From positions 11,976,001-12,040,000 of the forward strand of contig NW_026622886.1 in assembly GCF_023065955.2 (NCBI RefSeq): a DNA stretch of 64,000 nucleotides, written 5' to 3'. The DNA comes from Ursus arctos. Its lineage: Eukaryota; Chordata; Mammalia; Carnivora; Ursidae. Both the position numbers and the translations under genes were made by a program. The notes beneath the pieces were generated by a model. That model was given only the letters and a program-made list of their open reading frames with translations, ran no database searches and was not told the DNA's origin. Shown piece after piece: positions 54,240 to 64,000 of this stretch (the first letter of the stretch is position 1; each line of letters begins with the position of its first letter).

Positions 54240-55832
54240 CTCCCTTCCTGAGCCACACCATGACTATGACTGAGGTCAGAGTGACCCAGCTGAGGGATAC
54301 ATGCTTATTCACTAATCTTTCTCATGCTTATATTCTTTTCAGATCTCTTAGGTTGAAATAAATTCCAACTTCTTTTCAAGATGGTGCTTAATAACCAGAA
54401 CCCTATATTTCTAATATCGAACGTAGAACTGGTTCTAACCAAGACTGTTAAATAAGGAAGCTTGCCGTCTGCGCCTGGGTTTCGTAATAAATACATGTGA
54501 TACAATTTAGCTTTGTTCAATTCTGCCATCATACTTCCCTTTGGATAGCCTTTACCCAAGACTCCGTGTAATCAATAGACCTAGGTCTTTGAGTTCTTTT
54601 GTACCAACTGTATTAAATCTCACTGATAGAAATTTCATGGGCTTGTTGGTCTTTACTATTAAGAAGACCATTCGAGGCTCTGATATGTTAAAATAAGCGA
54701 TTTCTCTTTTCAGTGTGGAAGGTTATTCCTGTCAAGAGGAGATGCCATTTGGTCTAATGATTACATGTTATTAAATTAATATTTTGATTGGGTTGCCTGG
54801 TTATTCTAACCCCCTATGGCCTCGAGGTATATTCCTTCAAGATGATCTCTCACCATAATGTCTGCTGCTGATTCAAAGAAGTGAAAGGGTATTTGTTAAA
54901 AGAGGAGATCATTGCTCAAGATCCTTTGCCTCGTTGGTGTCAGCCGTCAGGCTAATACATTTACTTGGACAACAGTAGGGTCTGACAGAACTTAGAAAGT
55001 TCTCTTTCTCGGTTGTGAAATATGATGGATGTGCCATACTGGTGACCTTTACACAAGGCCACATGTTAATATTCAGGACCTCCCTTTGTTGGCCTCCAAC
55101 AATGGCTGTCATTAAGAAAGCTTGGTTTGCCAATATGCCCTCTGTTAGGATGTTGGACCACTTCTGATTGGTCACCAGGAAGTATCATGTGCCTTTGATG
55201 GAAATGACATGGAAGATGTATGGTCAAAGTGCTGTGCTCAGCACCACTGCTGTGCAGGGGAGAAAACCACTATGACCCAAATAGCCCTGCACTCAAACAA
55301 TGTCGCACCAACCAAAGACAACATATTGGGAAGAAAAATGCTTGTAAACTGCGTGTGTTGGAAGATGTATTGGCCAGACGGCCATAGGGCAATCTTTGAA
55401 CTATTGAAATCTTTAGAAATATTGTTTGGTTCTGAAACAATACTTACAAACCTAATTAATCAAGCATAGATGGTTTATTTTCAGGCTTTCCACAGTGTGT
55501 TGCTTTAATGCAAGAATAGGGTCTGTCGGGTTCTTTCTGCAGTTTCACAGAGGCACGCAGAAACTCAGCATGGGCATTCATGTTCATACAAGTTGAAGCT
55601 CTAAATTTCAAAATAATATCTACATAGATCTCTGGTGATCCCTTCAACAAAGGCCGGGGTAAGAGGTAGCCTGGATTCCTCTTTCAGTTGTTCCTGATTC
55701 TATGTGTGACTTTTTTTTTTCCACCCTTCTTCATTTTGTTTGTCAGAATCAGAATCATTTATTCACAGAATCATTTAAGAAAGATCCACCTTTCTGTTGC
55801 ATTCTCTAGCTTGCGGGGAAAACACTTTTGCT

Positions 55833-55867
<35 letters not shown>

Positions 55868-56500
55868 TTTTAACAGAATACCTATCATGAAGGGTTGCTT
55901 TCCCAAACATGTGCTATTGAATAGTGCGATTTAAAATGTTTTCCAGTCTTTTAGTATCACATTTAAAAGGGTCATTGGGAAACTTCACGTCCTTCGGGGG
56001 AAGGGTGAGAGATGTGAAGCACGTTTCATGCACGAAAGCTAAGGTGCCGTCTGGAGTGATAGCACAGGCAGGTAGCACAAGCCTTTGTGTCTCGAGCAAG
56101 CCGTGGCTGAAATAAGCTAATCACTCAGATGAAAGAATTGTCCAAGTCCTTAGCTGCATGCAAAATACTGCGGGGCCGGAGTTTTAGCAAGACATGAAAT
56201 ATTGCACTGGGTCATGGCAGTTGAATGGCGTGAGTACAGTCCCCGAGGGTCAAGTCCTGGTTATTTATTTAGACGCAGGTTATCAACTTGGTGGATTACC
56301 CAAGTGCTTCCCGCTGTGTCCTCCAGGGCGAATGTCACTATTCACCAGCTGGTTAGACTATGAAGGGGCAGGAGAAGGAAAAGAGGCTGAAACTCAACCC
56401 ATGATTCTAAAGCTTGTAAGCAATTCAGATGAAAGATTTGGTGAGAAGGGAGACGCTCGAGCTCATTATTTAACAGGAAAATGTACGGATTAAAGCCGCG
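54240..56500. other. Repeat-poor unique block
   Basis: About 2.2 kb with no recognised transposon except a (TTTA)n run at 55832-55871. AT-core motifs are frequent. Small frames on both strands (for example 54909-55175 and 56194-56493) show no domain. Possible conserved non-coding DNA; unproven. Confidence 0.35.
55832..55871. repeat. (TTTA)n microsatellite
   Basis: About ten TTTA units with no SINE or L1 body attached. Confidence 0.95.
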
Positions 56501-56514
56501 GTAGCAGAACTGTT

Positions 56515-56850
56515 TCATACTTGCCAGGATGGTAAAGATTGAGAAACCTAATCAAGGAATAGCAAGTGTTGGCAAGTCTGGGGGACAGTAAGAAGCCTTC
56601 TACACTGCCGGTGGAGTGTAAATTGGTAAAAACACTTGGAAAACAGTGGGTAGTGTATAATGAGGCGGAAGACATGCACACCCAGTGACTTGGCTCTTGC
56701 ACTTCTAGAGAAACTAGTGTACAGGCAGCAGGAGCCGTGTGCAAAAATGTTCACAGCAGTCTTGTTTGTGATACAAAACAACAAAATGACTTCACCCGCA
56801 TACCCATCAATAAGACAATGGATGAATAAGTAGTGGAGATTTGTGTACTG
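56515..56850 (+). mobile_element. LINE-1 (L1M) ORF2 end / 3' UTR, sense
   Basis: 'acactgccggtggagtgtaa', 'aaattggtaaaaacacttgg', 'tgcacttctagagaaactag', 'caaaaatgttcacagcagtc', 'ttgtttgtgatacaaaacaa', and 'gacaatggatgaataagtag' keep the L1 order. The 146-codon minus-strand frame 56548-56988 is antisense to it. Confidence 0.8.
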
Positions 56851-57185
56851 AAATTGGGTTGGTCTGTGGCTATTTGTTTTCTTTAAACTATGTGTATATG
56901 TCATGCGTACTCTTCTAAGCGTATTAAATTGTAAAATATGAAATTGCCCACGTTTGACCATTTTTGTCCTACAAAATAGCAATTTCATCTGGTAACGTAA
57001 TGCTCCAAAAATAAATCAAGAAAAAAAATGTTCAGTGTAGTTTAAAAAACTCAGAGACTCACAGGCCTGGAGGCCTGGAGAATAGGGCTGGAGAATAATT
57101 AAGAGATCATAGTATTTCATCTATAGAGGAGGAAACCAGGGTCTGGAAACGTTCATTCAATGAATCCACTAGAAACCCAGTGTGC
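56851..57185. other. No recognised feature
   Basis: A small tandem duplication ('ggcctggag' repeated) lies near 57066-57082. The rest is unique. Confidence 0.4.
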
Positions 57186-57320
57186 TGGTTCTCAAATTAT
57201 GCTCTGTGTTTGAAAGAATCTAGGGTCTAACTACAGATCCAGTCCGCTTCTATGTCCCTAGACTGGAAAGTTTCTGCAATTCCGTGTACTTAGAACTGAG
57301 TAAGGCTGATGTATGATGGG
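57186..57320. mobile_element. Possible MER5-type fragment
   Basis: 'ctggttctcaaattatgctc' followed by 'gtctaactacagatccagtc' looks like one end of a MER5-type element. The remainder is too diverged to orient. Confidence 0.35.
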
Positions 57321-57885
57321 GAAGAGGTGGTGTCATGGGAGGACGGTGAGGTATGTTTGAACGCTCTTCAGTTACCTTTGATGTGCAGTGAGAGGCTGGC
57401 TCTGTGTGTCCTTTTACTAGAATGATATCAGAAGAAACACCCTGTTGCAGAAAGCAGGGACAGGACCCTCACACTTTCCAGAGTACCTGAGCTGTGACAG
57501 GTGCCTGCCCTTTTAGTGACCGCTTCATTCTCCTAAACCCATGGTAGACATCGGCAACTTCCCCATGAACCAAGACACGGCTGTGGAACTCCTCTTTAAA
57601 ACTCAGTGCCACCTCCAATTTGGGCTTCTGGTGTTTGAGATGAAACTTGTTTGCCCTTTTTGGTAGTGAGAGCTGGGTGGTGACTGGGGTGAACTGAGCA
57701 GTGTGGACCAATCCCAAAGGAAAGAAAAGGGAAGTGGTTACTCTCAGACAAATCTGCAGAAAGGGAGGATACAGGATGATGTGCACATGGATAAAGGTAA
57801 TGTTATAACGCCAAAGAGCATCCATCGGAGAGGTGAGAGATTCATTCGTTTTTTCCAAGAGAAGTTTCTGAGCATGAACTTCCTG
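57321..57885. other. Unique sequence, no recognised feature
   Basis: Antiparallel frames (129 codons on the minus strand, 57469-57858) without domain. No repeat assigned. Confidence 0.4.
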
Positions 57886-57889
57886 CCTA

Positions 57890-58090
57890 GTGTTTGAGAT
57901 ACTGTGGGGAATGATTGAGAGATGGTACTTGCCCTCATAGAGCTAGGAATATTGGCATAAACTTGTAAATGATTAGATATATAAAATATTATTATACTAT
58001 GTTGAATAAAAACAGATCAGGGAACGGAGACATGATGGAGGTCAGGAGGCCATTTGGGAATGAAATGGAGGAGTAGGCTTCTTTTAGAAG
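57890..58090 (+). repeat. Old mid-repetitive family, 5' fragment
   Basis: 'gatggtacttgccctcatag', 'agctaggaatattggcataa' and 'gaataaaaacagatcaggga' match the family's opening section. Confidence 0.45.
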
Positions 58091-58268
58091 CAGTTACCTT
58101 TTAGATTAAAAATAAAAAAATTAAAGATTTTACTTATTCCTCTCTGAGTTCTTCCTTTCTTTATGTAGATCTGAATTTATGACCTCTATTATTTTCCTTC
58201 TCCTTGAGAACTTGTTTTAACATTTCTTGTAAGGAAGGTCTGTGGACAATAAATTTTCTCCAATTTTT

Positions 58269-58455
58269 GAAAAGATTTTATTTATTTGGAAAGAGAGAGA
58301 GAGAGAGAGAACCAGCGGGGGAGGGGGGCAGAAGCAGAGAGAAGCAGACTCCTCACTGAGCAGGGAGCTCAACTCAGGGTTTGATCCCAGGACCCCTGGG
58401 ATCATGACCTGAGGTGGAGGCAGACGCTTAACCGACTGAGCCACCCAGGTGCCCC
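58269..58455 (-). mobile_element. SINEC nested in old L1, TSD
   Basis: Antisense: 'gaaaagattttatttatttg', a (GA)n stretch, 'actcctcactgagcagggag', and the head 'gagccacccaggtgcccc'. The duplications 'tctccaattttt' (58257-58268) and 'tctccacttttt' (58456-58467) differ at one base. Confidence 0.93.
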
Positions 58456-59144
58456 TCTCCACTTTTTTATTATTATTTGAGAAAGTATTTCTCCGTAAGT
58501 GTTGAAGTGTAATTTTGCTGGATATAGAACTCAAGGCTGCTGTTTTTGGTTTTTTTCTTCCAATACTTTGTAACTATTTCATTCCACTCTCTTCCTGCTT
58601 GCTGTTTCTGATGAGAAATCCACTTTAATTCTTATCCTTATTCTTCTAAAAGGTGCTCCCTGCCTCTCCCCACCCCTGATTCTTCCAAGATCTTCTCTTT
58701 GTGTTTGGATTTCTGCAGTTTGAACATGATATGCCTAGATGTCATTTTTTTTTCTTTTTGTCATTTCTCTTGCTTAATGTTCTTTGAGCAACCTGGGTCT
58801 ATGGTTTGGTGTCTGTCATTAATTTTTGAAAGTTCTCAGCCATCATTACTTCAAATATTTCTTCTGCCTCATTCTCTCTCTTTTCGTCTTCCAAAAAGGA
58901 TGTGTATGTTGTATCTCATAAAATTGTCCCACAGTTCTTGTATGTTCTGTACTGTTTTTTAAATTTTTAAATTTTTAATTTTTCCTCCAATCCTTTCTCT
59001 CTGCATTTTAGTTCAGAAGTCCTTAATGACCTATTTTCATGCTCACTGATTCTTTCCAGTGTACTGAGGAGCCCATTGAAGACATTCTTCATTTCTGTTA
59101 CAGTGTATTGTATTTATAGCATTTCTTTTTTTGTTGTATTTTTA

Positions 59145-59548
59145 TTGTATTTCATTTTTTAATAAAAACTGTATATATTTAAAGTGTACAACATGATGAT
59201 CTGATACACACACACACACACACACATAGTGAAATGATTACTACTATAAAGCTAATTAACATGTCATCTCCTTACATAGTCACCATTTTTCTGGTGTGTG
59301 ATGAGAGCACCTGAAATCTACCCTCTTAGCAAATTCCCAGGATTCAGTACAGTATTAGTAACTATAGTTACCATGCTGCGCATTAGATCTCTAGATTTAT
59401 TCATCCTATGTAACTGCGACTTTGTACCCTTGACTAACACCCCATCTCCCCCACCTCCCTGCCCCTGGTAACTAGCGTTCTGCTCTCTGCTTCTATGTGT
59501 TCAACTTTGTTGAATTTCACATATAAGTGAAATCAAGTAGTGTTTCTT
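59145..59548 (-). mobile_element. LINE-1 3' UTR nested inside the older L1
   Basis: T-rich start, 'ctgtatatatttaaagtgta', (CA)n at 59205-59226, 'cccctggtaactagcgttct' and 'cacatataagtgaaatcaag'. It corresponds to 38790-39195. Short related flanks ('catttcttttttt' and 'gtgtttctttttgg') suggest a worn duplication. Confidence 0.75.
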
Positions 59549-60510
59549 TTTGGTTCTTTGAGTTTCCATCTCTCTGCTTACCTTACTTATGTGCTCTTTC
59601 TTGTTGTGTGCTTTCTCTATTAGAGCCCTAAGCATATTAATCAGAGTTATTTTAAATGCCTTCTCTGATAATTCCAACATCAGTGTCATATCTGAGTCTG
59701 GTTCTTAGGCTTTGCTTTGTCTCTTCCACTGTGTTTCTTCTTGCTTTTTGGCATGCCTCATAATGTTTTGTGGAAGGCCAATCTTGATATAGGAGGAAAT
59801 AGGAACTGAGATAAACAGATCCTTGCGTGGAGGGGGGTATTGATGTGAATCTGGCTAGGTGTTGGGTTGTGTTTAATGTTTGTTATAGCTGTAGGTGTCA
59901 GAGGCTTCGTATTTCCTCAGTGTTCCTGCTTTTGTCTTTGGCTTTTCCCCCTTCGTCTTCAGCTTCTTCAGCTGTAATACACTAGGGACCTAGTGTTGTG
60001 ATGATAAGATGTATGCCTTTGCTATGGAGAGGGCTCTAGGCATATTTTACAATGACTCTTCTTCCCTTTTCGGTGTCAGAAGTGTGAAAGGATCTTTCTT
60101 AGATCCTCAGCTTGAGAAACTAGGGTGGGGGACTGTGAGTGGGATTCTTCTAAGGCAAAACCCACTGAAATACGTATACAGACCCCCCAAAACTGTAGCC
60201 CTCAGGATTTTCTCGCTCTCAAACTCTTCTACACTTAGCCTCCAACAATTCATCAAAATTACCATTTAAATGATCCTACCAGTTTATGGCTTCAGAGGCT
60301 TCTACTCTAGGGAAACAGACCTCGGTTTGAGTCTTTGGGTTCACCTGTGTCCAGATTATAGAGTGCCAGTTTGTTCTGTGAACTCAGTCTCTGATGGGTC
60401 CAAATAAAGTTATTGATTTTTAGTTCATTTAGCTCTTTCTCGTTGCAAGGATAGGAATGTCAGTTTCCAAGCTGTTTCCATGTTGGAGCTAAAACTGGAA
60501 GTCCATTTCT

Positions 60511-60695
60511 TATATTTTCCCCCATTTTTGTTATCATTTTCCCCATTTTACGGATGAGACAGAGCCACACAGACTCTCTAGCTCGTAACCGCTGTACAAA
60601 ACGACCATGCACATCCACTTGAGTTTTCCGCTTGAGTCCTTATCACTGAAAGAGCCCAGCCAGGAGCTACAGAGGGAGAGAGGAAGGAACGTTTT
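60511..60695. other. No recognised feature
   Basis: Short unique interval after the old L1. Confidence 0.4.
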
Positions 60696-60696
60696 C

Positions 60697-60720
60697 AATA
60701 ACAACAACAATAATAATAAC
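60697..60720. repeat. (AAC)n/(AAT)n simple repeat
   Basis: 'aataacaacaacaataataa' run, adjacent to a MIR. Confidence 0.85.
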
Positions 60721-60724
60721 AGCT

Positions 60725-60965
60725 AAGCCTCGCTGAGTACTTCCTGTGTGCCAGGCATTGCTTTGTTTTTAATTTAGTCTGCACTTGAACCCTGTCATAA
60801 TACCTGTAGGTATTATGATTATTGACATTATGAGTGAGAAAACTAAGAGAGCATTTGAGCAACTTGGTCTTAGTAACACAGCCAGGAAGAGGTAAGAGAG
60901 ATTTGGGCCGAGGAGTCTGGGTGCAGAACTTGTACACTTGGTCTTTAAGCTCTACCACTGCTCAG
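60725..60965 (-). repeat. MIR SINE, near full length
   Basis: Antisense order: 'gtgtgccaggcattgctttg', 'taggtattatgattattgac', 'cttggtcttagtaacacagc', 'cagccaggaagaggtaagag', then 'gatttgggccgaggagtctg'. Confidence 0.85.
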
Positions 60966-62910
60966 GGCTTGATGCGTCATCGACTCCTTCTGTAGACTCA
61001 ACCCCATTGGCTCACAAAGGACTCTCACTCCACAGCCAGGAGAGATGGTGTAAAGTGGCAGATTCTATTAAACTCCATGGTGTGGTTTAAGAATCCTTTT
61101 AAAGAGTATGTTGTTGGAGTTTTCAGCATTAATTAAAGACCTGTTTCAGGGTTGCATTTGGTTTTATATGCAGGAGATGACATAAATTAGCTTCAGTTCC
61201 TATTTGTGCCGACCGTCAAGGGCAAATGAGCTTTGGGAAATTGTCTCTGGGTTTTAGTTCTCCTTCCAAGACAGTCGCCTCTGGTCCTCCCATAACATGA
61301 ACATGCTAGTCAAGAAAGCAAAGAGACAGAGAGGGGATGCAAACACATAGGAGTTATATATTGAGGGGTACCTGCTGGGCTCAGGCACAAAGGGCTGCGG
61401 CACCGTGCCTGCTGGTGTCGTGGAGGGGCGGAAAGTGCAGGAGTTACAGGACTAGAAAATGAATAAAATGAATAAATCAGAATCTGTCATGACTTATCAT
61501 GAACTATTTTGCTGCTCAAGAGAAAGATAAATTGCTTCTGTGGAACACGTTCAAGCTCTGAGGCTTATTTTACTGTACCTTGAAATCTCCTGTCTGCCAC
61601 AATATTGCTTCCAGTGAAATTAGCAACAGATGGAAGACCTGAGAGCAAGATGACAGGCGGAGTCGCCTACACATGAAAAGAACTCGCAAACCTGGGATAA
61701 TGGGAAGAATTTTTTTTAGCAAACAACACACCACAAAACAAGGGCCTCGATTAGTGAGAAAAGTTGGACGGGTGGCTGGGGGAGCCACAAGAATGTGGGC
61801 TTTCATGGGGGCGAGTTCCACGCATTGGGCCATAGGCAGATGCCCTTTCTTCTTCGGCACATCAGAAGCCCTGCTGACAGCATTGACGACGGCCCGAAGC
61901 GTGGACCTAGGACCGTGTCAGAGCTGTGGTCAGGCGCCACCGCTTGTTAGCTGTTCTTGTGCCCACTTCTATCCCTCCCTTCATCAAAACCGGTTCCCGT
62001 AGTTTGCTCTGGCAAAGCCGGCATTGACTGTGTGGGAGAAAAACAAAACCCCCTCAACATCTAAGACGTGGGTCCCCACCCCAGCTTCTGTGATGCATGG
62101 TGAGTGGTGTGGACAAGGTGCTCACTCGCTGACTTCAGTTTTCTCCTCAGAAAAATGAGGAAGCAAAAGGGTTGTTGTCAGACTCAAGGGGGATTACTGA
62201 TGGGAAAAGAAATAAGATGTAAAGGAGTATACAAGCTGTAAAGTGATACAGAATGCTGGTTTTTGAAATGAAGACTTGTCCACAGAGAGGTAATACTCTG
62301 AGGAGAAAGACGCCTCGGACTTCATGTTTCAGCACGTTCATGATTGCTGGGACTAACTCATAGTTAACAGTACCTGAACTTCCTTCCGAGTGAATTAGAC
62401 AAATGTTTCCCTGATCACTCATTATAATCCCCAAGAGGCTCGCAAACCACAGGTCCTGGGGTCCTGGGACCATGTGTCCGTATTTTTCAAAGCATGCTGG
62501 GTTTTGGCTAATGCACAGCCAGGATTGGAAAATACCACATTAGATTCAAGAGATGTGGGACCTAACAACGTGCGCTGGGCTTGAAATCATGAGCGGTGGA
62601 TTTGGGCTCAAGGTCTGTCACTATCTTGGTGGGGAAATTTGAAAACTTAAAAAAAAAAAGACTGGAAACCATTGGAGATTGCAAAATACCCTTCCATTTG
62701 CCACAGTCTCAGGGTGTTTAATGCTAAAACAACTGGTGGTTCTATTCAATCAGGCAACCTGGTAATTGTATTGTAAAGGAAACTTGAAATTCACTCCAGT
62801 GTCTGTGAGATTGAGAGGCTCTGGCTTGCTGCACTAATGTCCATTTTGCTGTAAATCGACTGGTCAATGTAGTCTCAAAATGATCCATTTTGTTGGCCTG
62901 GGTAACTTTT
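60966..62910. other. Unique sequence, no recognised feature
   Basis: About 1.9 kb without a named repeat. 61660-62000 carries overlapping antiparallel frames (96 and 109 codons) with no domain or splice context. 'gcaaaccacaggtcctgggg' near 62441 might be a worn hAT end. Confidence 0.45.
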
Positions 62911-62914
62911 GTCA

Positions 62915-62985
62915 TTGGCGTAGTACCTGGTATCTGATAGGAGCTCGATAAATATTGGTTGAATAACTAAATAAGCATAGTCACC
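62915..62985 (+). repeat. L2/MIR 3'-end fragment
   Basis: 'ggcgtagtacctggtatctg' and 'gagctcgataaatattggtt' with 'gaataactaaataa' form the usual terminus. Confidence 0.6.
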
Positions 62986-63141
62986 ACCTGTCCCAACACC
63001 ATATAAGGAGGCTTTAATAATTATTCCCCATATATAGTATTACATATATCCATGTATATAATACGCTTATTATATTGCAAATACAATGTTATTTGCTCTT
63101 CTAATAATCGAGGAAACCTCTGTTGCAGAGGTAGTGAGATT
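62986..63141. other. AT-rich sequence, no recognised feature
   Basis: AT-alternating stretches near 63030-63075. Confidence 0.4.
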
Positions 63142-63160
63142 CAGGCTCCTAGAGGTGTTT

Positions 63161-63347
63161 TTTTAAAAAGATTTTATTTATTTGAGAGAAGGAGAGAGAG
63201 CACAAACAGGGGGAGGGGCAGAGGGAGAGGGAGAAGCAGACTCCCGGCAGAGCAGGGAGCCCGATGGAGGACTCGATCCCAGGACCCTGAGATCATGACC
63301 TGAGCCGAAGGCAGACGCTTAACCGATTGAGCCACCCCGACGCCCCA
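63161..63347 (-). mobile_element. SINEC with imperfect TSD
   Basis: Antisense copy: 'aaagattttatttatttgag', 'gcacaaacagggggaggggc', 'gcagagcagggagcccgatg' and the head 'gattgagccaccccgacgcc'. The duplications 'caggctcctagaggtgttt' (63142-63160) and 'caggctcctggaggtattt' (63348-63366) differ at two bases. Confidence 0.94.
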
Positions 63348-63366
63348 CAGGCTCCTGGAGGTATTT

Positions 63367-64000
63367 AAGCAGCGGTGGATGATGAGGGTGGTGGGTCAGC
63401 CTCAGATGATCTATAAGGTCTCTTTCAACTCCTAACTTTTAGGATGAGAAGGTGTGTGAAGTGTCTTTGAAACTTCCATCCTGTCCTTGATGTTTGAACA
63501 ATAGAACAAGGGCAGATCAAATGGCGATGGTTCTAATGCTATGGATTTTCCTTTGGGATCCAGAGTCCCAGAGCTGCTGTCCTGAAAGATTCTAGCTATT
63601 GCTTTGCATTTGGGAAAGCCTGGTGCATTTGTGCGCCATTTCGAATTCTGGGCTTAAAATGAAATGAGGCAATCAATTAAAATGAAAACAGAGCTCAATC
63701 TTCCTAAAGTGTTGGAGGTAGACAAAACTTCTAGAACTCTAAAATTTGCTTACGCACAAAGCTTGCACATGCATTCCCATGGTGCCCAGCTGAATATTTA
63801 TAAAATCATATTCTGAGATGAAGATGGTATGAAGGGACGCAAATGATACTGTGACTTTTATAGGGCTGGCCGTGGGCCAAAGATGCAAATTGATGGCCTG
63901 TAGTGATTCAGAGAGCAGATGTGTTTTGTGGAGCTCACGCTGTGTTTTTTTCAAAAATTGAGTGAGTTACCAACACTGAAAAATTATAAATGTTTATATA
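63367..64000. other. Unique sequence, no recognised feature
   Basis: Mixed-composition DNA to the end of the window. No repeat or exon recognised. Confidence 0.45.

Larger units (their letters stand above)
58150..60510 (-). mobile_element. Old LINE-1 / HAL1-like element, antisense, twice interrupted
   Basis: Antisense of an old L1 ORF1 region: 'tttcttgtaaggaaggtctg' and, after the SINEC, 'ttttgctggatatagaactc', 'tctgatgagaaatccacttt', 'ctcagccatcattacttcaa', 'gtcccacagttcttgtatgt'. Beyond the nested L1 it resumes with 'tctgataattccaacatcag', 'gtttccaagctgtttccatg' and 'ctaaaactggaagtcc'. No intact frame. The L1-versus-HAL1 choice is uncertain. Confidence 0.75.

Noticed and set aside
56548..56988. 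146-codon minus-strand open frame
   Set aside because: It is antisense to a LINE-1 fragment.

Overview
This window looks like non-coding nuclear DNA from a carnivoran mammal. The diagnostic signal is 14 copies of the tRNA-derived carnivore SINE (SINEC/CAN-SINE). It is recognised by a 'gcctgggtggctcag' head, a lysine-tRNA-like body, a TCTCTCTGTCAAATAAATAAAATCTT tail region and target-site duplications (TSDs). The subfamily features (ggaacacaagcaggggg, aggagcctgatgtgggg when read on the antisense strand) are ones I associate with arctoid carnivores, bears or pinnipeds. That placement is from memory and has not been searched. Older layers are those of any placental mammal: LINE-1 fragments, L2, MIR, Tigger (MER2, Tigger1) and hAT-Charlie (MER5) DNA transposons, and MaLR-type LTRs.

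I find no protein-coding gene or exon I can support, and no functional tRNA, rRNA, snRNA or CRISPR. The longest open frames (about 130-160 codons) lie in repeats, low-complexity tracts or anonymous DNA and have no recognisable domain. The window is therefore a gene desert or the inside of a very large intron.

Layout. 1-2.5 kb: a Tigger1 remnant, MIR pieces, an 86-bp L1 tail and a 39-bp minisatellite. 2.5-8.6 kb: mostly unique DNA, with a repeat-poor block at 2.5-4.1 kb and the only SINEC of the first 27.9 kb. 8.6-16.9 kb: ancient repeats (MER5A, MIR, L2, an old unclassified mid-repetitive family). 17-24 kb: mostly unique, with a G-rich tract. 24-32 kb: MER2, L1 tails, a MIR cluster, an old L1 and a hAT element. 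32-36 kb: mostly unique. 36-42 kb: the densest stretch, with nested SINEC, L1 and MLT1. 42-49 kb: ancient LTR, L2 and MIR pieces with young SINECs. 49-51.5 kb and 54.2-56.5 kb: repeat-poor, AT-motif-rich unique DNA that could hold conserved regulatory elements. 56.5-60.9 kb: L1 fragments, one nested inside another. 61-64 kb: mostly unique, one SINEC.

The most unusual structure is at 37.36-37.65 kb: a 73-bp inverted repeat (72/73 identical) around a 148-bp spacer. Of that spacer, 140 bp match the opposite strand of 11,669-11,808 without a gap (135/140). This looks like a recent template-switching event that copied DNA from 26 kb away. Boundaries of old repeats are approximate; boundaries set by target-site duplications are precise.
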